Below are positions 8,991 to 18,131 of a stretch of 36,340 nucleotides of DNA, one piece after another; within the stretch, counting starts at the first letter, position 1; each line of letters opens with the position of its first letter. The stretch comes from Candidatus Poseidoniales archaeon. Its GTDB lineage: Archaea > Thermoplasmatota > Poseidoniia > Poseidoniales > Poseidoniaceae. The translations under genes were made by a program, and so were the position numbers. The DNA lies in contig JAPOGE010000012.1 in NCBI GenBank assembly GCA_028283345.1, positions 1-36,340 on the forward strand, in the 5' to 3' direction. The notes below the pieces were generated by a model. It was not told where the DNA came from. It was given only the letters and a program-made list of their open reading frames with translations, and searched no databases.

Positions 8991-11089
8991 TTACCTGAGT
9001 AGGTCGCCCTGCGCCCTTCTATCAGTGCCGACAGACCCTCTAGCGCATCTGCGGTCGAGAAAATCTCCGGCAGCCGGTCAAGTTCTCCTTGCAGACCATC
9101 CTCCAGGTCGGTATCAGCGGCTGTATCGATCAGTTCACTGGCCATCCGTACGGCGATTGGTGCGGCCCTGGAGAGTGCCTTGAGTTGGCGGGCGACATTT
9201 CCATCCTCGGCATCGAAACCGTCTGGGCAATTACCTTCCAGCAGGGCTTGGAGGGATGAATCACGGTAGAATTCGGCGGCGAAAATAGCCACTTTACTCT
9301 CAGGGTTAGCCGGCTGGCCAGGATATTTGTTGTCCGGCTTTCCATTTTCAGCAATTTCGGCTACGGTTTGCTCGACCTCGCCGACCTCGACCAGATGGGT
9401 CACCAGGCCAAGGTCACGAGCGGTATCGGCATCGATGAAATTACCTGCTAATACGGCCCATCGGGCGGCGGGGATCCCACAGATACGCGCCGGTCGCTGA
9501 GTACCTCCGAGACCGGGATAGATTCCGATGCTGGTTTCGGGGAAGCGGAACTGGGTGCGGTGGGTGCCGATGCGATAATCGCACGCGAGAGCGAGTTCCA
9601 AGCCACCGCCCAACGCCAGCCCGGTGGTCAGGGCGATGGTCGTCTTAGGTGAGGACTCCAGCAGGTTGAGCACTTCGTGGCCGTGGCGGGTGAACTCGAA
9701 TATATCGGGAATCGCCTCGGCGCGGATTTTATCGACGAAGAATTTCACATCGGCGCCGGCCACAAATGCCTTGCCCGCCCCTTCCAGCACGATGGTGGTA
9801 ACATCCTCTCTCGAGTTTGCCTGGGCGACCATTTCGCCGAGTTGGCGAACCATGGTCTGATTCAGTGCGTTCATCGCTTCAGGGCGGTTCAGGGTGATGG
9901 TGGCGATTCCCTCATCAACGCGGAGGTCGACAAAATTGAATTCAAAGGGCTGGCTTATTTCGGCTTGCTGGGGCAGGAATTCAGGTAATTCAAATCCGGC
10001 CAAATCAGCATATTCCTGCGCCATTCGGCTCGCGTTGGCAACGCCGATTTCATTGGCCAATTCGAACGGACCGCGCGACCAGCGCAGTCCGACCTTGGCA
10101 CCGCGGTCGACATCCTCCAGCGAGCAGACCTCTTCCTCGACGATTTGCGCCGCGACCGCGAAGACCTGGCCTAGCAGGCGCTCGGAGATTGTGCTTGCAA
10201 CTTCGTCGTCGAGTGCTTCGTCGCCACCCTCATCCGCAGGAGCGATTTCCCACATCTCTCCCGCAGCAACCATATCGCGTAGGTTGTCGGCCCCGTGGTA
10301 GCGTGGACAATTGAGTTGCTCGCTGAGATAATCGGTTGCGTGAAGAGCAATCGGTGGTCCGGTGAGATTCATCAATGCGAATGGGCCCATGCCGATGCCA
10401 AAGGCCTTGCAGGCCACAGCATCGATCTGGGCGGTGGAGGCGATACCCTGCTCCAACAATAGGCAGGCTTCGTTCAACCACGGAACAAAAAACCGGTTGA
10501 CGACAAATCCGGGGCGGTCTTTGCAGATGATGACCACCTTGCCGCTCATCTTGCAATACTGCACAACCCGGGATAGTGTTTCTGCGCTGGTAGAAGCGCT
10601 GGGAATAACTTCGATGAGGCGGTTCTTGGCCGGGTGGAAGAAGAAATGCAGACCGATGAAGCGGTCTGGTCTGCCGGTGGCTTGGGCAAGTTCGTTCACC
10701 GAGAGACTGCTGGTATTGCTGGCTAGAATCGTGTGCTCATCACATACCTTGTCGAGAATGTGAAAAACCTCGGTTTTGATGGCAAAATCCTCGAACACTG
10801 CTTCGATGACCAAATCGGTTGTTGGATCGATATTCTCAGTGCCGACCACGCTGGTGATTCGGCCCTTGATCTCGGCGACCTGCGCCTCGGAGAAAATGCG
10901 TCGCTCGACCGCCTCAGCGAGGAAATCGGCGATGACGCTCTGGCCACGCTCCACCCATTTCTCCTCGCGGTCGACCATCTGCACATCAAACATTTCTTGG
11001 GCGCTTTTCTGGGCAATTCCCGAGCCCATGTTTCCGGCGCCGATCACCGCCACACTTTCGACCGGTCGCATGACTTGGCGACCTGCCAT
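8987..11089 (-). CDS. Fused 3-hydroxyacyl-CoA dehydrogenase / enoyl-CoA hydratase
   Basis: A 700-residue cytoplasmic fusion catalysing hydration of enoyl-CoA and oxidation of 3-hydroxyacyl-CoA, two steps of beta-oxidation (or the reverse). The dehydrogenase comes first: the Rossmann motif VIGAGNMGSGIAQ, the catalytic-histidine motif GLHFFFHPAKNRLIEVI, GFVVNRFFVPWLNEA, and a C-terminal helical domain. The crotonase half starts near residue 385 with ITLNRPEAMNALN, followed by the oxyanion-hole motif GKAFVAGADVKF, GGGLELALACDYR, and PETSIGIYPGLGGTQR; both expected catalytic glutamates are present. The domain order is dehydrogenase then hydratase, the reverse of bacterial FadB but as in the archaeal fusions known from Archaeoglobus and Sulfolobales. 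It is divergent from the ABC operon. Confidence 0.94.
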   Translation of the reverse strand: MAGRQVMRPVESVAVIGAGNMGSGIAQKSAQEMFDVQMVDREEKWVERGQSVIADFLAEAVERRIFSEAQVAEIKGRITSVVGTENIDPTTDLVIEAVFEDFAIKTEVFHILDKVCDEHTILASNTSSLSVNELAQATGRPDRFIGLHFFFHPAKNRLIEVIPSASTSAETLSRVVQYCKMSGKVVIICKDRPGFVVNRFFVPWLNEACLLLEQGIASTAQIDAVACKAFGIGMGPFALMNLTGPPIALHATDYLSEQLNCPRYHGADNLRDMVAAGEMWEIAPADEGGDEALDDEVASTISERLLGQVFAVAAQIVEEEVCSLEDVDRGAKVGLRWSRGPFELANEIGVANASRMAQEYADLAGFELPEFLPQQAEISQPFEFNFVDLRVDEGIATITLNRPEAMNALNQTMVRQLGEMVAQANSREDVTTIVLEGAGKAFVAGADVKFFVDKIRAEAIPDIFEFTRHGHEVLNLLESSPKTTIALTTGLALGGGLELALACDYRIGTHRTQFRFPETSIGIYPGLGGTQRPARICGIPAARWAVLAGNFIDADTARDLGLVTHLVEVGEVEQTVAEIAENGKPDNKYPGQPANPESKVAIFAAEFYRDSSLQALLEGNCPDGFDAEDGNVARQLKALSRAAPIAVRMASELIDTAADTDLEDGLQGELDRLPEIFSTADALEGLSALIEGRRATYSGK

Positions 11090-11154
11090 CGCTTCATCAA
11101 TCTGTCCTTCGTTCCCAGAGCTCAGATTACCCCAAGTTCGTCAAGGGGCTATCT

Positions 11155-11165
11155 GTAAATACTAT
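11155..11165 (+). promoter_or_regulatory. TATA-like promoter of the ABC operon
   Basis: GTAAATACTAT lies with its ATACTAT core 17 bases before the ATG at 11183. The ATACTA core at this distance is shared with the genes starting at 5136 and 26195, suggesting a leaderless transcript. Confidence 0.45.
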
Positions 11166-11182
11166 CTTTACCAGCCCGCAGT

Positions 11183-11902
11183 ATGCTGGAGGTCTCCGGA
11201 CTAACCAAGGGTTTTGGTTCTGGAACCAACCGTTTGGAAGTTCTGAAGGGCATTGACTTCAAACTCAAGTCCGGTGAACTGGTGGCGATGATGGGACCTT
11301 CGGGTTGCGGGAAGTCCACCCTGCTAAACATCATCGGTGGCTTGCTTGCTGCTGATAGTGGAACAATCAACCTTGAGGGGCGTAAGTATGGCTTGAAAGG
11401 CCCATCCTCTGTGGTCGACGTTCGCCGTCATAAAGTCGGGTGGATTTTCCAGGACTTCCATCTCCTCGACCATCTCTCGGCACTGGACAATGTCGCCATC
11501 GCCCTAGATATTTCTGGAGTCCCCAGCGATGAGTCAGAGAAGCGTGCCTTTGCCGCGCTCAGTAAAGTCGGCCTCGACGACCGTATCGACCACCTGCCGG
11601 GGCAATTATCGGGAGGTCAACAACAGCGCGTCGCCATCGCCCGGGCAATCGCCGGCAACCGTCCCCTTCTGCTGGCCGACGAGCCAACCGGGAATCTCGA
11701 TATCGCCAGCGGCAACGAGATTCTTGAATTGTTCAAGGATTTATGTCACGACGAAACCAACCCGATATCGATTCTCTTGGTCACCCACGACCCGAATCTC
11801 GCTTCAAAGGCTGACCGAATGTTACTGCTCAAGGATGGCAAGACCTCCGACTCGGATATCTACAGCGCTTGGGGCGATGCGATAAGAGGTGAGGAAGAAT
11901 GA
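11183..11902 (+). CDS. ABC transporter ATPase, LolD/MacB type
   Basis: A 239-residue cytoplasmic ATPase. Visible motifs are Walker A GPSGCGKST (about residues 38-46), a Q-loop in the WIFQDFHLLDHLSALDNV stretch, the signature LSGGQQQRVAIARAI and Walker B LLLADEPTGNLD, with the switch histidine in LVTHDP. It is closest in pattern to the LolD/FtsE/MacB group that partners FtsX-type permeases. Its stop overlaps the start of the next gene (ATGA), so it is coupled to the giant permease and, through it, to a second ATPase. Mechanistically, this group usually extracts or exports lipids, lipoproteins or peptides rather than importing small solutes. Confidence 0.93.
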   Translation: MLEVSGLTKGFGSGTNRLEVLKGIDFKLKSGELVAMMGPSGCGKSTLLNIIGGLLAADSGTINLEGRKYGLKGPSSVVDVRRHKVGWIFQDFHLLDHLSALDNVAIALDISGVPSDESEKRAFAALSKVGLDDRIDHLPGQLSGGQQQRVAIARAIAGNRPLLLADEPTGNLDIASGNEILELFKDLCHDETNPISILLVTHDPNLASKADRMLLLKDGKTSDSDIYSAWGDAIRGEEE

Positions 11903-14900
11903 GTCGCCTGAGTTGGGCCAAGGAGAGGGTGCGCAAAGGGCGCGACATTCCCGACCGACTGAGGTTGGCAATACTGGGGGCGTGGCGTGGGCGAGAGCGT
12001 GGGTTAGCGGTTGTTGCCGGTGTCTTCCTCGCTAGCCTGGTCATCACCACAGTGCTGTCTTACGGGGTTGGATTATCACAGATCTTCTTTCAGGAGTCGC
12101 TTGAATCAGAGCCCTTCGATGCCAAGATAGAATTCCGTAAAGCGCCCATCATCGGTGCTGAAGGTTGGAGCAACAACACCTCAACTCTTATGCAGGCCTG
12201 CGATGAGTTGACAGAACGAATAGAAATCAGCGATTGTACGGTCATTCTCGGTCGCCAGGGGATACACGGCGGCGGATTCTTCAACGAGGATTTCATCACC
12301 GCGCAACCATTGTTGATGGATTCTATTTCATCGACTGAAAACACCAACTGGGAGAATGTCACGTTTGAATACCCTGAATTGATGTCGAATGGCCCACCGA
12401 TCACCGATACCCGCGCCATCAGACTCCTTGGCCCAGGTGCTTTCGATGGTGAGATTGCCGAGCGGCTCGGCGCCAGCATCATCTTGGGAATGGGCAACTG
12501 GTCATCGCCGCAGGAGGTGGAGGAACAACGCGGGATATTCATTCCATCAACCATCGCTTCGGCTGCTCAGGCACAGGTGGGAGACCACCTTGATGAGGTG
12601 ACCTTCCAATACGTCGTCGAAAAGAAATCAACGGTTGAAGGGGGGATTGAAGACTGCCCCGGCACCACCGATTTCGGTGAGACCCACCACGTGTTCTGCC
12701 GCCAGACAATCACCCTGACCAATACGACGATACTGGGCATTTACGAGCCTTGGCCATTTGGCAATCCAACTTTGGCACCGAATCCGATTTTCGCCACATG
12801 GACCGCTCTCGAAGAGGATGATATCCGCACTATCATCGACCACGACCATGTCTATCTCGGGATTACCATCGACCGCACGCAACTACCTACTTCCTCAACT
12901 TCCGAAGCGGCTGATTGGGTCGAAGACCTGGGCTGGGAAGTAAGTGGTAAGAACTACACCTCGGAAAATATTGAGTTGTACTATTTTGATATAATCGGTG
13001 GAACAATCACCTTTTTGAACATTTTTCTCGGGCTGATTCAAACCTTTGATTATATCATCATGATTCCGATTGTAGTATTGTCGTTGGCGGTTCTGGTTTA
13101 CGGCTTGGTACTATCATTGGAACAACGCCGGCGCGAGATCTCAATCCACCGCGTCATCGGTGCCGACGCTAAACAATTGCAGGGAATGGTATTACTGGAA
13201 TTGGCGGTCATGTCCTCAGTAGCGTGGCTGGGGGGATATTTCCTTGCCTTGGCCGCGGTTCCGGTGGTTCTCTCCAGCGTCGGATTCATGGTTTTCTCGC
13301 AAAGTGAATTCAACGTCGACCCAGCCTTGGGATTGGGCTCGACCATGCTTACGGCCTTCGCCACCTTGGGACTGGCGATTATTATTGGCCGTGGCAAGGC
13401 CAAGGAATTCATCGAATTGGAAATCGACGAAGGGGTTCGTAAGGTACGTCAGGTGGCCAAGCCGAAGGTTTGGTTGCATTGGCTGATGTTCAGCATCGGT
13501 ATGATTGCGGTCGTCGATACCTGGCTGGAGATGAGGGGCAGTGAAGATGGCATCGTCAAGAATTTCTTCCTCGAGGGTCTGCTCGGAATATTCGGCCCGT
13601 TCCTACTATGGTTCGGTGGGGCGCTACTACTCGGAAGAATCGGCGCCGCGGGGCCGCGCATCATGCAATTCTTCTTCGGCCGCTCACCTCTTCTCAACGA
13701 TGTCAAGCGCGGATTGAAGGGCTCGGGCTCGGCCGAATCGGTCAATCGCCTCGCGGTCATCATGTTGCTGACCCTATCGATAGTCACCTTGGCGGCGGTA
13801 CAGGGGTACACCGGGACGATGGTCGACGAGCGCACCGCCTCATCGACGGTCGGTTCGGACCTGCAGATAACGATGACCGACCTGAGTAGTGCCTCTCAGG
13901 TCGAGGCGCTGGTCGAAGACGTATATGGCGAGCAATTACCTTTGCTCGCGACCACGGTCCCGACTCTTATCTTGAGCAATGATGACGGGGATACGCTACA
14001 GACCTGGGTAATTCTCGATGGTAGTGATGAGGTATTGCACTGGTATGAGCAATCGCTACCCGGGGATGATGTCGAAAAGGCCTTGACCGCCTATCAGGGG
14101 ATGACCTTCTCGGCCGGTTTCGATTCAGCATATACCCTCGACCTATGGGGCTCGGGCCGACGCGGTGGCGGCTCGGACAGTGGCGATATCTTACTCGCCA
14201 CCGATGACTCTCGCGAGCGTTCGGAATTGAGAAATTTCACTTGGGATGAGATTAATTTCGAAATCGTTCAATCCGTTGGCTTCAATCTCAACGATTCAAT
14301 ATCCACGTTCAACCAGTCGGCATTGTCGGCATTGATGGGATTGATGGAGAATTACTCGGCCATGATGGAGCAAGACCTGTCTACGTTGAATCTCAGCGGG
14401 CAAAACTTGAGTGGTCGAGACTATGGTCGCAGTGACCTTTCCTCCAGCGATTTATCGATGGCAGATCTATCACAGGCCAATCTCAGCGAATCACTATTCG
14501 TAGGTACCAATCTGACGGGAACCGACCTATCCGGTGCGCAACTACAGAACACGGTCATAATCGATTTGCCGTTCCTCCCACCTTCACTGACCGGAGCGAA
14601 TCTTTCGGGTGCAAATCTATCCGGAGCATTCGGACTGTTTGACCTCACTGTAGCGGCCGATTTGAGCGGGGCGATATGTCCGGATAACTCGGCTGCAGAT
14701 GATACCGGATGCATCTCTGGATCGGCATTGATGCCGCCACCATTGACCGCGGTATTGTTTGAGTCCGGCACCTCGATTCGGATGAACTCGACCCTGCACA
14801 ATGCCACCCTGCGCTACCTCGGTGTGCACCAGTTCATCCCCGGAATTCCCGATGATACAATGTCGCGATCATTGATTATCGGGCAGTCCGCTTGGCGTGC

Positions 14901-15522
14901 CTTCGTCGGTGATGATGCAGTGAACAACCACACCGCGTACACGTGGATAATAGCCGTTGATGGAATCAAAGGAGAGGAATTGCAGGCGCTGCGGGCAAAT
15001 CTCGAGGCGGATTACCGGGTATCCAGTGCTGATGACTGGTCGAGCGCCCATGAGAAGGTGGAACGCAACGGCGGACTGATTTTCGGCACACCGGGATTAT
15101 TGAGCCTGCAATTCGTCGTCGCCAGCATCGCCGCCATCGCCTCGGCCTTCGTCTTCCTCTCACTGGTATTGAACCAGCGTCAGAAAGAATTGGCGGTATT
15201 GCAGGCCATCGGTGCCAGCCCGAACCAGATAATCCGCCTGGTACTGTTCGAGATTCTCTCCATCATTGTCGTCTCGATGTTCCTCGGCGTCATCCTCGGC
15301 ATGGGATTGGCGCTGTCCTTCAATGGGATGTTCGAGATTTTCGGTTTCATCTTCCAGATTTTCGGGGGCTCTTCGACGGTGATAACCAGAGATCTAGTAT
15401 GGCCGTGGTTTGAATTATCAATGGTTGTCTTAGCGGTATTCATTTCTGTAGTCATAGCATTATTGGTGACCACCAGAAAGGCGCTGAAAGCGGATTTGGC
15501 AACGGTTCTCAAGGGGGAGTGA
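11899..15522 (+). CDS. Double FtsX-type ABC permease with pentapeptide repeats
   Basis: A 1207-residue membrane protein, much larger than a single FtsX permease. After an N-terminal membrane helix (about 38-60) there is a large extracytoplasmic domain. A first FtsX module with several helices follows (about 360-500, containing EQRRREISIHRVIGA), then further helices to about 640. A second outside domain is followed by a C-terminal FtsX module (about 1065-1207, containing NQRQKELAVLQAIGASPNQI). The two coupling-helix motifs show it is a fused permease dimer. The second outside domain contains pentapeptide-type repeats (about 826-929), for example NLSGQNLSG and GANLSGANLSGA. The start overlaps the upstream ATPase stop and its stop overlaps the downstream ATPase start. 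Substrate unknown; a MacB- or Lol-like role in moving envelope lipids or peptides is inference. Confidence 0.9.
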   Translation: MSRLSWAKERVRKGRDIPDRLRLAILGAWRGRERGLAVVAGVFLASLVITTVLSYGVGLSQIFFQESLESEPFDAKIEFRKAPIIGAEGWSNNTSTLMQACDELTERIEISDCTVILGRQGIHGGGFFNEDFITAQPLLMDSISSTENTNWENVTFEYPELMSNGPPITDTRAIRLLGPGAFDGEIAERLGASIILGMGNWSSPQEVEEQRGIFIPSTIASAAQAQVGDHLDEVTFQYVVEKKSTVEGGIEDCPGTTDFGETHHVFCRQTITLTNTTILGIYEPWPFGNPTLAPNPIFATWTALEEDDIRTIIDHDHVYLGITIDRTQLPTSSTSEAADWVEDLGWEVSGKNYTSENIELYYFDIIGGTITFLNIFLGLIQTFDYIIMIPIVVLSLAVLVYGLVLSLEQRRREISIHRVIGADAKQLQGMVLLELAVMSSVAWLGGYFLALAAVPVVLSSVGFMVFSQSEFNVDPALGLGSTMLTAFATLGLAIIIGRGKAKEFIELEIDEGVRKVRQVAKPKVWLHWLMFSIGMIAVVDTWLEMRGSEDGIVKNFFLEGLLGIFGPFLLWFGGALLLGRIGAAGPRIMQFFFGRSPLLNDVKRGLKGSGSAESVNRLAVIMLLTLSIVTLAAVQGYTGTMVDERTASSTVGSDLQITMTDLSSASQVEALVEDVYGEQLPLLATTVPTLILSNDDGDTLQTWVILDGSDEVLHWYEQSLPGDDVEKALTAYQGMTFSAGFDSAYTLDLWGSGRRGGGSDSGDILLATDDSRERSELRNFTWDEINFEIVQSVGFNLNDSISTFNQSALSALMGLMENYSAMMEQDLSTLNLSGQNLSGRDYGRSDLSSSDLSMADLSQANLSESLFVGTNLTGTDLSGAQLQNTVIIDLPFLPPSLTGANLSGANLSGAFGLFDLTVAADLSGAICPDNSAADDTGCISGSALMPPPLTAVLFESGTSIRMNSTLHNATLRYLGVHQFIPGIPDDTMSRSLIIGQSAWRAFVGDDAVNNHTAYTWIIAVDGIKGEELQALRANLEADYRVSSADDWSSAHEKVERNGGLIFGTPGLLSLQFVVASIAAIASAFVFLSLVLNQRQKELAVLQAIGASPNQIIRLVLFEILSIIVVSMFLGVILGMGLALSFNGMFEIFGFIFQIFGGSSTVITRDLVWPWFELSMVVLAVFISVVIALLVTTRKALKADLATVLKGE
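14374..14685 (+). repeat. Pentapeptide-repeat segment inside the FtsX permease
   Basis: The coding sequence here repeats the A(D/N)LSx pattern about fifteen times, interrupted by a short proline-containing insert (around LPFLPPS). Pentapeptide repeats fold as a right-handed square beta-helix. The segment lies in the second extracytoplasmic domain. Confidence 0.8.
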
Positions 15523-16523
15523 AATTGTCGGAGAACAATCAGGAAATCCTTTCCGCCGACAGTCTTTACCACGTCTACGAATCCACCGCGGAAGACGGTA
15601 ACGTCGTGGCATTACGCGGTCTTCATATGAGCGTGAAATCAGGCGAGGCGGTCGCCGTGGTCGGGCCGAGTGGGAGCGGTAAATCCACCCTTCTCAAGTG
15701 CTTGGGTGGGCTGATGAAGCCGACCGCTGGTTCGGTCTCTCTGGCGGGGCGGAATATGACTCGCCTGACCGGCGCAGAACTGGTTGAACTGAGGCGAAAG
15801 ACGGTGTCCTTCATTTTCCAGGAGGGCAATCTCCTGCCGCATATGTCGGCGCTGGACAACGTTGCCCAACCGCTGCGCCACCAAGGGGTCTCACCGCGTG
15901 AAGCGAAGCGGCGCGCCGGCGAGTTACTGATTGAGTTGGGGCTTGAATCACGAATACATGGTCTACCGGCGATGCTCTCTGGAGGTGAACAGCAGCGTGT
16001 GGCCATCGCTCGAGCGCTGATTACCAATCCGAAGTTGATTCTCGCCGATGAGCCGACGGGTTCACTCGACCCGATTACCAGTCGCGAGGTTTTGGCGCTG
16101 TTCAAGCGACTGCACGATGAGGATAATGTTTCCTTCTTACTCGTCACCCACAGCAGTGAGGTCGCCGATTTCTGTGACCGGGCGCTTGAATTACGCGACG
16201 GTCGCTTCATCGCTCAACACGGCGAAGGTTTCGAGGTTGCCGAGTTGGCCGAATCACGCGAATTGCTGATAGATGAAATGGGAATGGTAAGTCTACCCCC
16301 CGACCTCCTGCTCGAGATGGGCGGGCCTGGTAGATGGGTCGTCGCCGAGGTCGCGGAGCGTCGTCTGGTGCTCGAAAGTGCCGAAGATGTGGTGATTTCA
16401 GTATTTGATAAGTCGCACCGCATCCTATCGCTAGAATGCCCGGCGTGCAAATACGAATACGATGATGAGAATGTACAATCATGCCCTGAATGTGGCGCCA
16501 CCCGCCCCTTGGTCAAGACTTGA
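15519..16523 (+). CDS. ABC transporter ATPase with C-terminal zinc ribbon
   Basis: A 334-residue protein whose first ~230 residues are a LolD/MacB-type ATPase: Walker A GPSGSGKST, signature LSGGEQQRVAIARAL, Walker B LILADEPTGSLD and the switch region LVTHSS (Ser replaces the residue after His). The remaining ~100 residues are an extension with a beta-rich stretch and then a rubredoxin-like zinc ribbon, with cysteines at 307, 310, 322 and 325 (CPAC..CPEC). Its GTG start overlaps the permease stop (GTGA) and is preceded by AAGGGGGAG. Together with the ATPase at 11183 it can form an asymmetric ATPase pair for the fused permease. The ribbon may be for regulation or docking; that is inference. Confidence 0.92.
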   Translation: MKLSENNQEILSADSLYHVYESTAEDGNVVALRGLHMSVKSGEAVAVVGPSGSGKSTLLKCLGGLMKPTAGSVSLAGRNMTRLTGAELVELRRKTVSFIFQEGNLLPHMSALDNVAQPLRHQGVSPREAKRRAGELLIELGLESRIHGLPAMLSGGEQQRVAIARALITNPKLILADEPTGSLDPITSREVLALFKRLHDEDNVSFLLVTHSSEVADFCDRALELRDGRFIAQHGEGFEVAELAESRELLIDEMGMVSLPPDLLLEMGGPGRWVVAEVAERRLVLESAEDVVISVFDKSHRILSLECPACKYEYDDENVQSCPECGATRPLVKT

Positions 16524-16579
16524 AGTGGGCTATTCGGATCTGCGCTGTCAGAGAGGGACAGGTGGGTCGTCTCCAATGG

Positions 16580-17932
16580 CTAGACAGCATGTTTGATACA
16601 GTCGCGCAGAAGTCTCTCAAGCGCCCGTGCTTGCACTTCGGGGGTGAAACCACCCTCGACGTGGTTCCGGCCGGCTACGGCCCAATCTCGGCGAATCTCT
16701 GCATCTTGTGCCTGGTCATAGGCTTGGTGCCACGCGGCCATATCCGGATGGTCGCTGGCGGCACCGAGCGGTGGGCGCGGCAATAACCGCCCCGAGCCGG
16801 CACCGGTCATGGTATAGTGGAAACCACCCTCATCGACGAATAGTGCTGGAACTCCGACCGCCATCGCCTCAATCGGCGTCAGCCCAAACGGCTCACCGTG
16901 GGCATGGCTGACCATCGCCACCGCCCCACGCACCAGTTTTCGCAGGGCTGCTTGTTCGAGCCTTGGCATCACCCAGAACGGCACGCCCAATCGCTGTGCT
17001 TCAGCGCGCAAGCGGGCTTTATCGCCATCATCACCACCACCGACCTGTGCTAATCCCAGCCCGGTGCCAGCGAGTGAATGAACGGTTTCCCACGCCCCCT
17101 TGACCCAACCGAGACGGCCGACCGTGACCACATAGGGGGAATCGGGAGTGAGGGGTGATTCGGTTGCGGTCTCAGCGGTATCGGCTACCTCAGGCCAATC
17201 CGCAAGGTCAATGCTCGGCACCACCACCGAAGGTCCGAGCGCCCTGCCGGTGGCATCTCGGGCCGGCGGCTCGCCGTTGGTGAGAGAGGAATCGACGTGC
17301 AAATCATAGAATTTTCCAATATTGGCTTGGGTATAGTGAGAATTTCCGGAAATCGCGCTTCCCTTTCGCTCCAGCAACTGCTTGACCAGCCTTTGGTCGG
17401 CCTTTTTCTGCGACCGGAACAACAGTTTTGTCACCCAGTGTGGTCGCTTGTGACGACCGTCGATTTTTCGCTGTAACACATCTTCGTACAACCAGCGCGG
17501 GGGTTCCAGACAATGGTAGTGAACTCCAATCCCGGAGGGGAGTAAGGGGAGAATCTCCAGCGAGCCTCGACAAACCGAAATGTGCGCCACATCGACATTC
17601 GCAATCGCTTCAGCGAGGCCTGGAACGCTCTTCCAAGCCTTGCTGGCAACCTTGCTCGCCTTAGCGGTGATCTCGGCTGTTCCACCGCTCGGAAGTTCAA
17701 GGGTAACCTCCGGTTTCAGCCACTTGACCTTCAGCCCTGCGGCTAAATCCCGTGCCGCTTTCGGCAGGGACAAAGTGGCAACCGTCACCTCCCATCTTTG
17801 CCCCCAATCCCGAAGGACGGTGAGTAGCTCTCGCTCGGCCCCGCCCAGACTGGCAAATGAGGCTCGCACAACCAGCACCCGCAAGCGCTCACCGGAGGCT
17901 GATTCTCCGTCCACAGTGGCGTGACCGGCCAT
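16580..17932 (-). CDS. GT4-family glycosyltransferase
   Basis: A 450-residue GT-B fold enzyme that transfers a sugar from an activated nucleotide donor. The N-terminal acceptor domain begins RVLVVRASFASLGGAERELL. The C-terminal donor domain has YVVTVGRLGWVKGAWETV and the E-x7-E region HGEPFGLTPIEAMAVGVPALF. I start it at the ATG at 17932, where AGGTCG lies close upstream; an in-frame TTG at 17965 is possible. It converges on the ABC operon and faces away from the GDP-mannose dehydratase gene, so it probably belongs to the surface-glycan group spanning 16.6-20.7 kb. Donor and acceptor cannot be told from sequence alone. Confidence 0.9.
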   Translation of the reverse strand: MAGHATVDGESASGERLRVLVVRASFASLGGAERELLTVLRDWGQRWEVTVATLSLPKAARDLAAGLKVKWLKPEVTLELPSGGTAEITAKASKVASKAWKSVPGLAEAIANVDVAHISVCRGSLEILPLLPSGIGVHYHCLEPPRWLYEDVLQRKIDGRHKRPHWVTKLLFRSQKKADQRLVKQLLERKGSAISGNSHYTQANIGKFYDLHVDSSLTNGEPPARDATGRALGPSVVVPSIDLADWPEVADTAETATESPLTPDSPYVVTVGRLGWVKGAWETVHSLAGTGLGLAQVGGGDDGDKARLRAEAQRLGVPFWVMPRLEQAALRKLVRGAVAMVSHAHGEPFGLTPIEAMAVGVPALFVDEGGFHYTMTGAGSGRLLPRPPLGAASDHPDMAAWHQAYDQAQDAEIRRDWAVAGRNHVEGGFTPEVQARALERLLRDCIKHAV

Positions 17933-17993
17933 CGACCTATGAAGGCGGCGTGAGTCTGTGGGCAATTCTTACCAATCCACCGGTGGGCCTGAA

Positions 17994-18131
17994 ATGCACA
18001 GTTTCGGCTTCTTGCTGGCATTCATCGCGGTATTCATCTGGTGGCTATTCATGCTCTGTGGATACGGCTTCGCACTAGAGACCAACGGCCTTGAAATTCG
18101 CTTCGCCCCACCCGGGTGGACTATTCACTGA
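17994..18131 (+). CDS. Possible 45-residue single-span membrane protein
   Basis: An ATG at 17994 opens 45 codons encoding FGFLLAFIAVFIWWLFMLCGYGF, a clear membrane helix, then a short polar tail. Its end overlaps the next small ORF by 16 bases, as translationally coupled genes often do. No homologue is recognised. It could be a real small protein or chance hydrophobic DNA. Confidence 0.4.
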   Translation: MHSFGFLLAFIAVFIWWLFMLCGYGFALETNGLEIRFAPPGWTIH

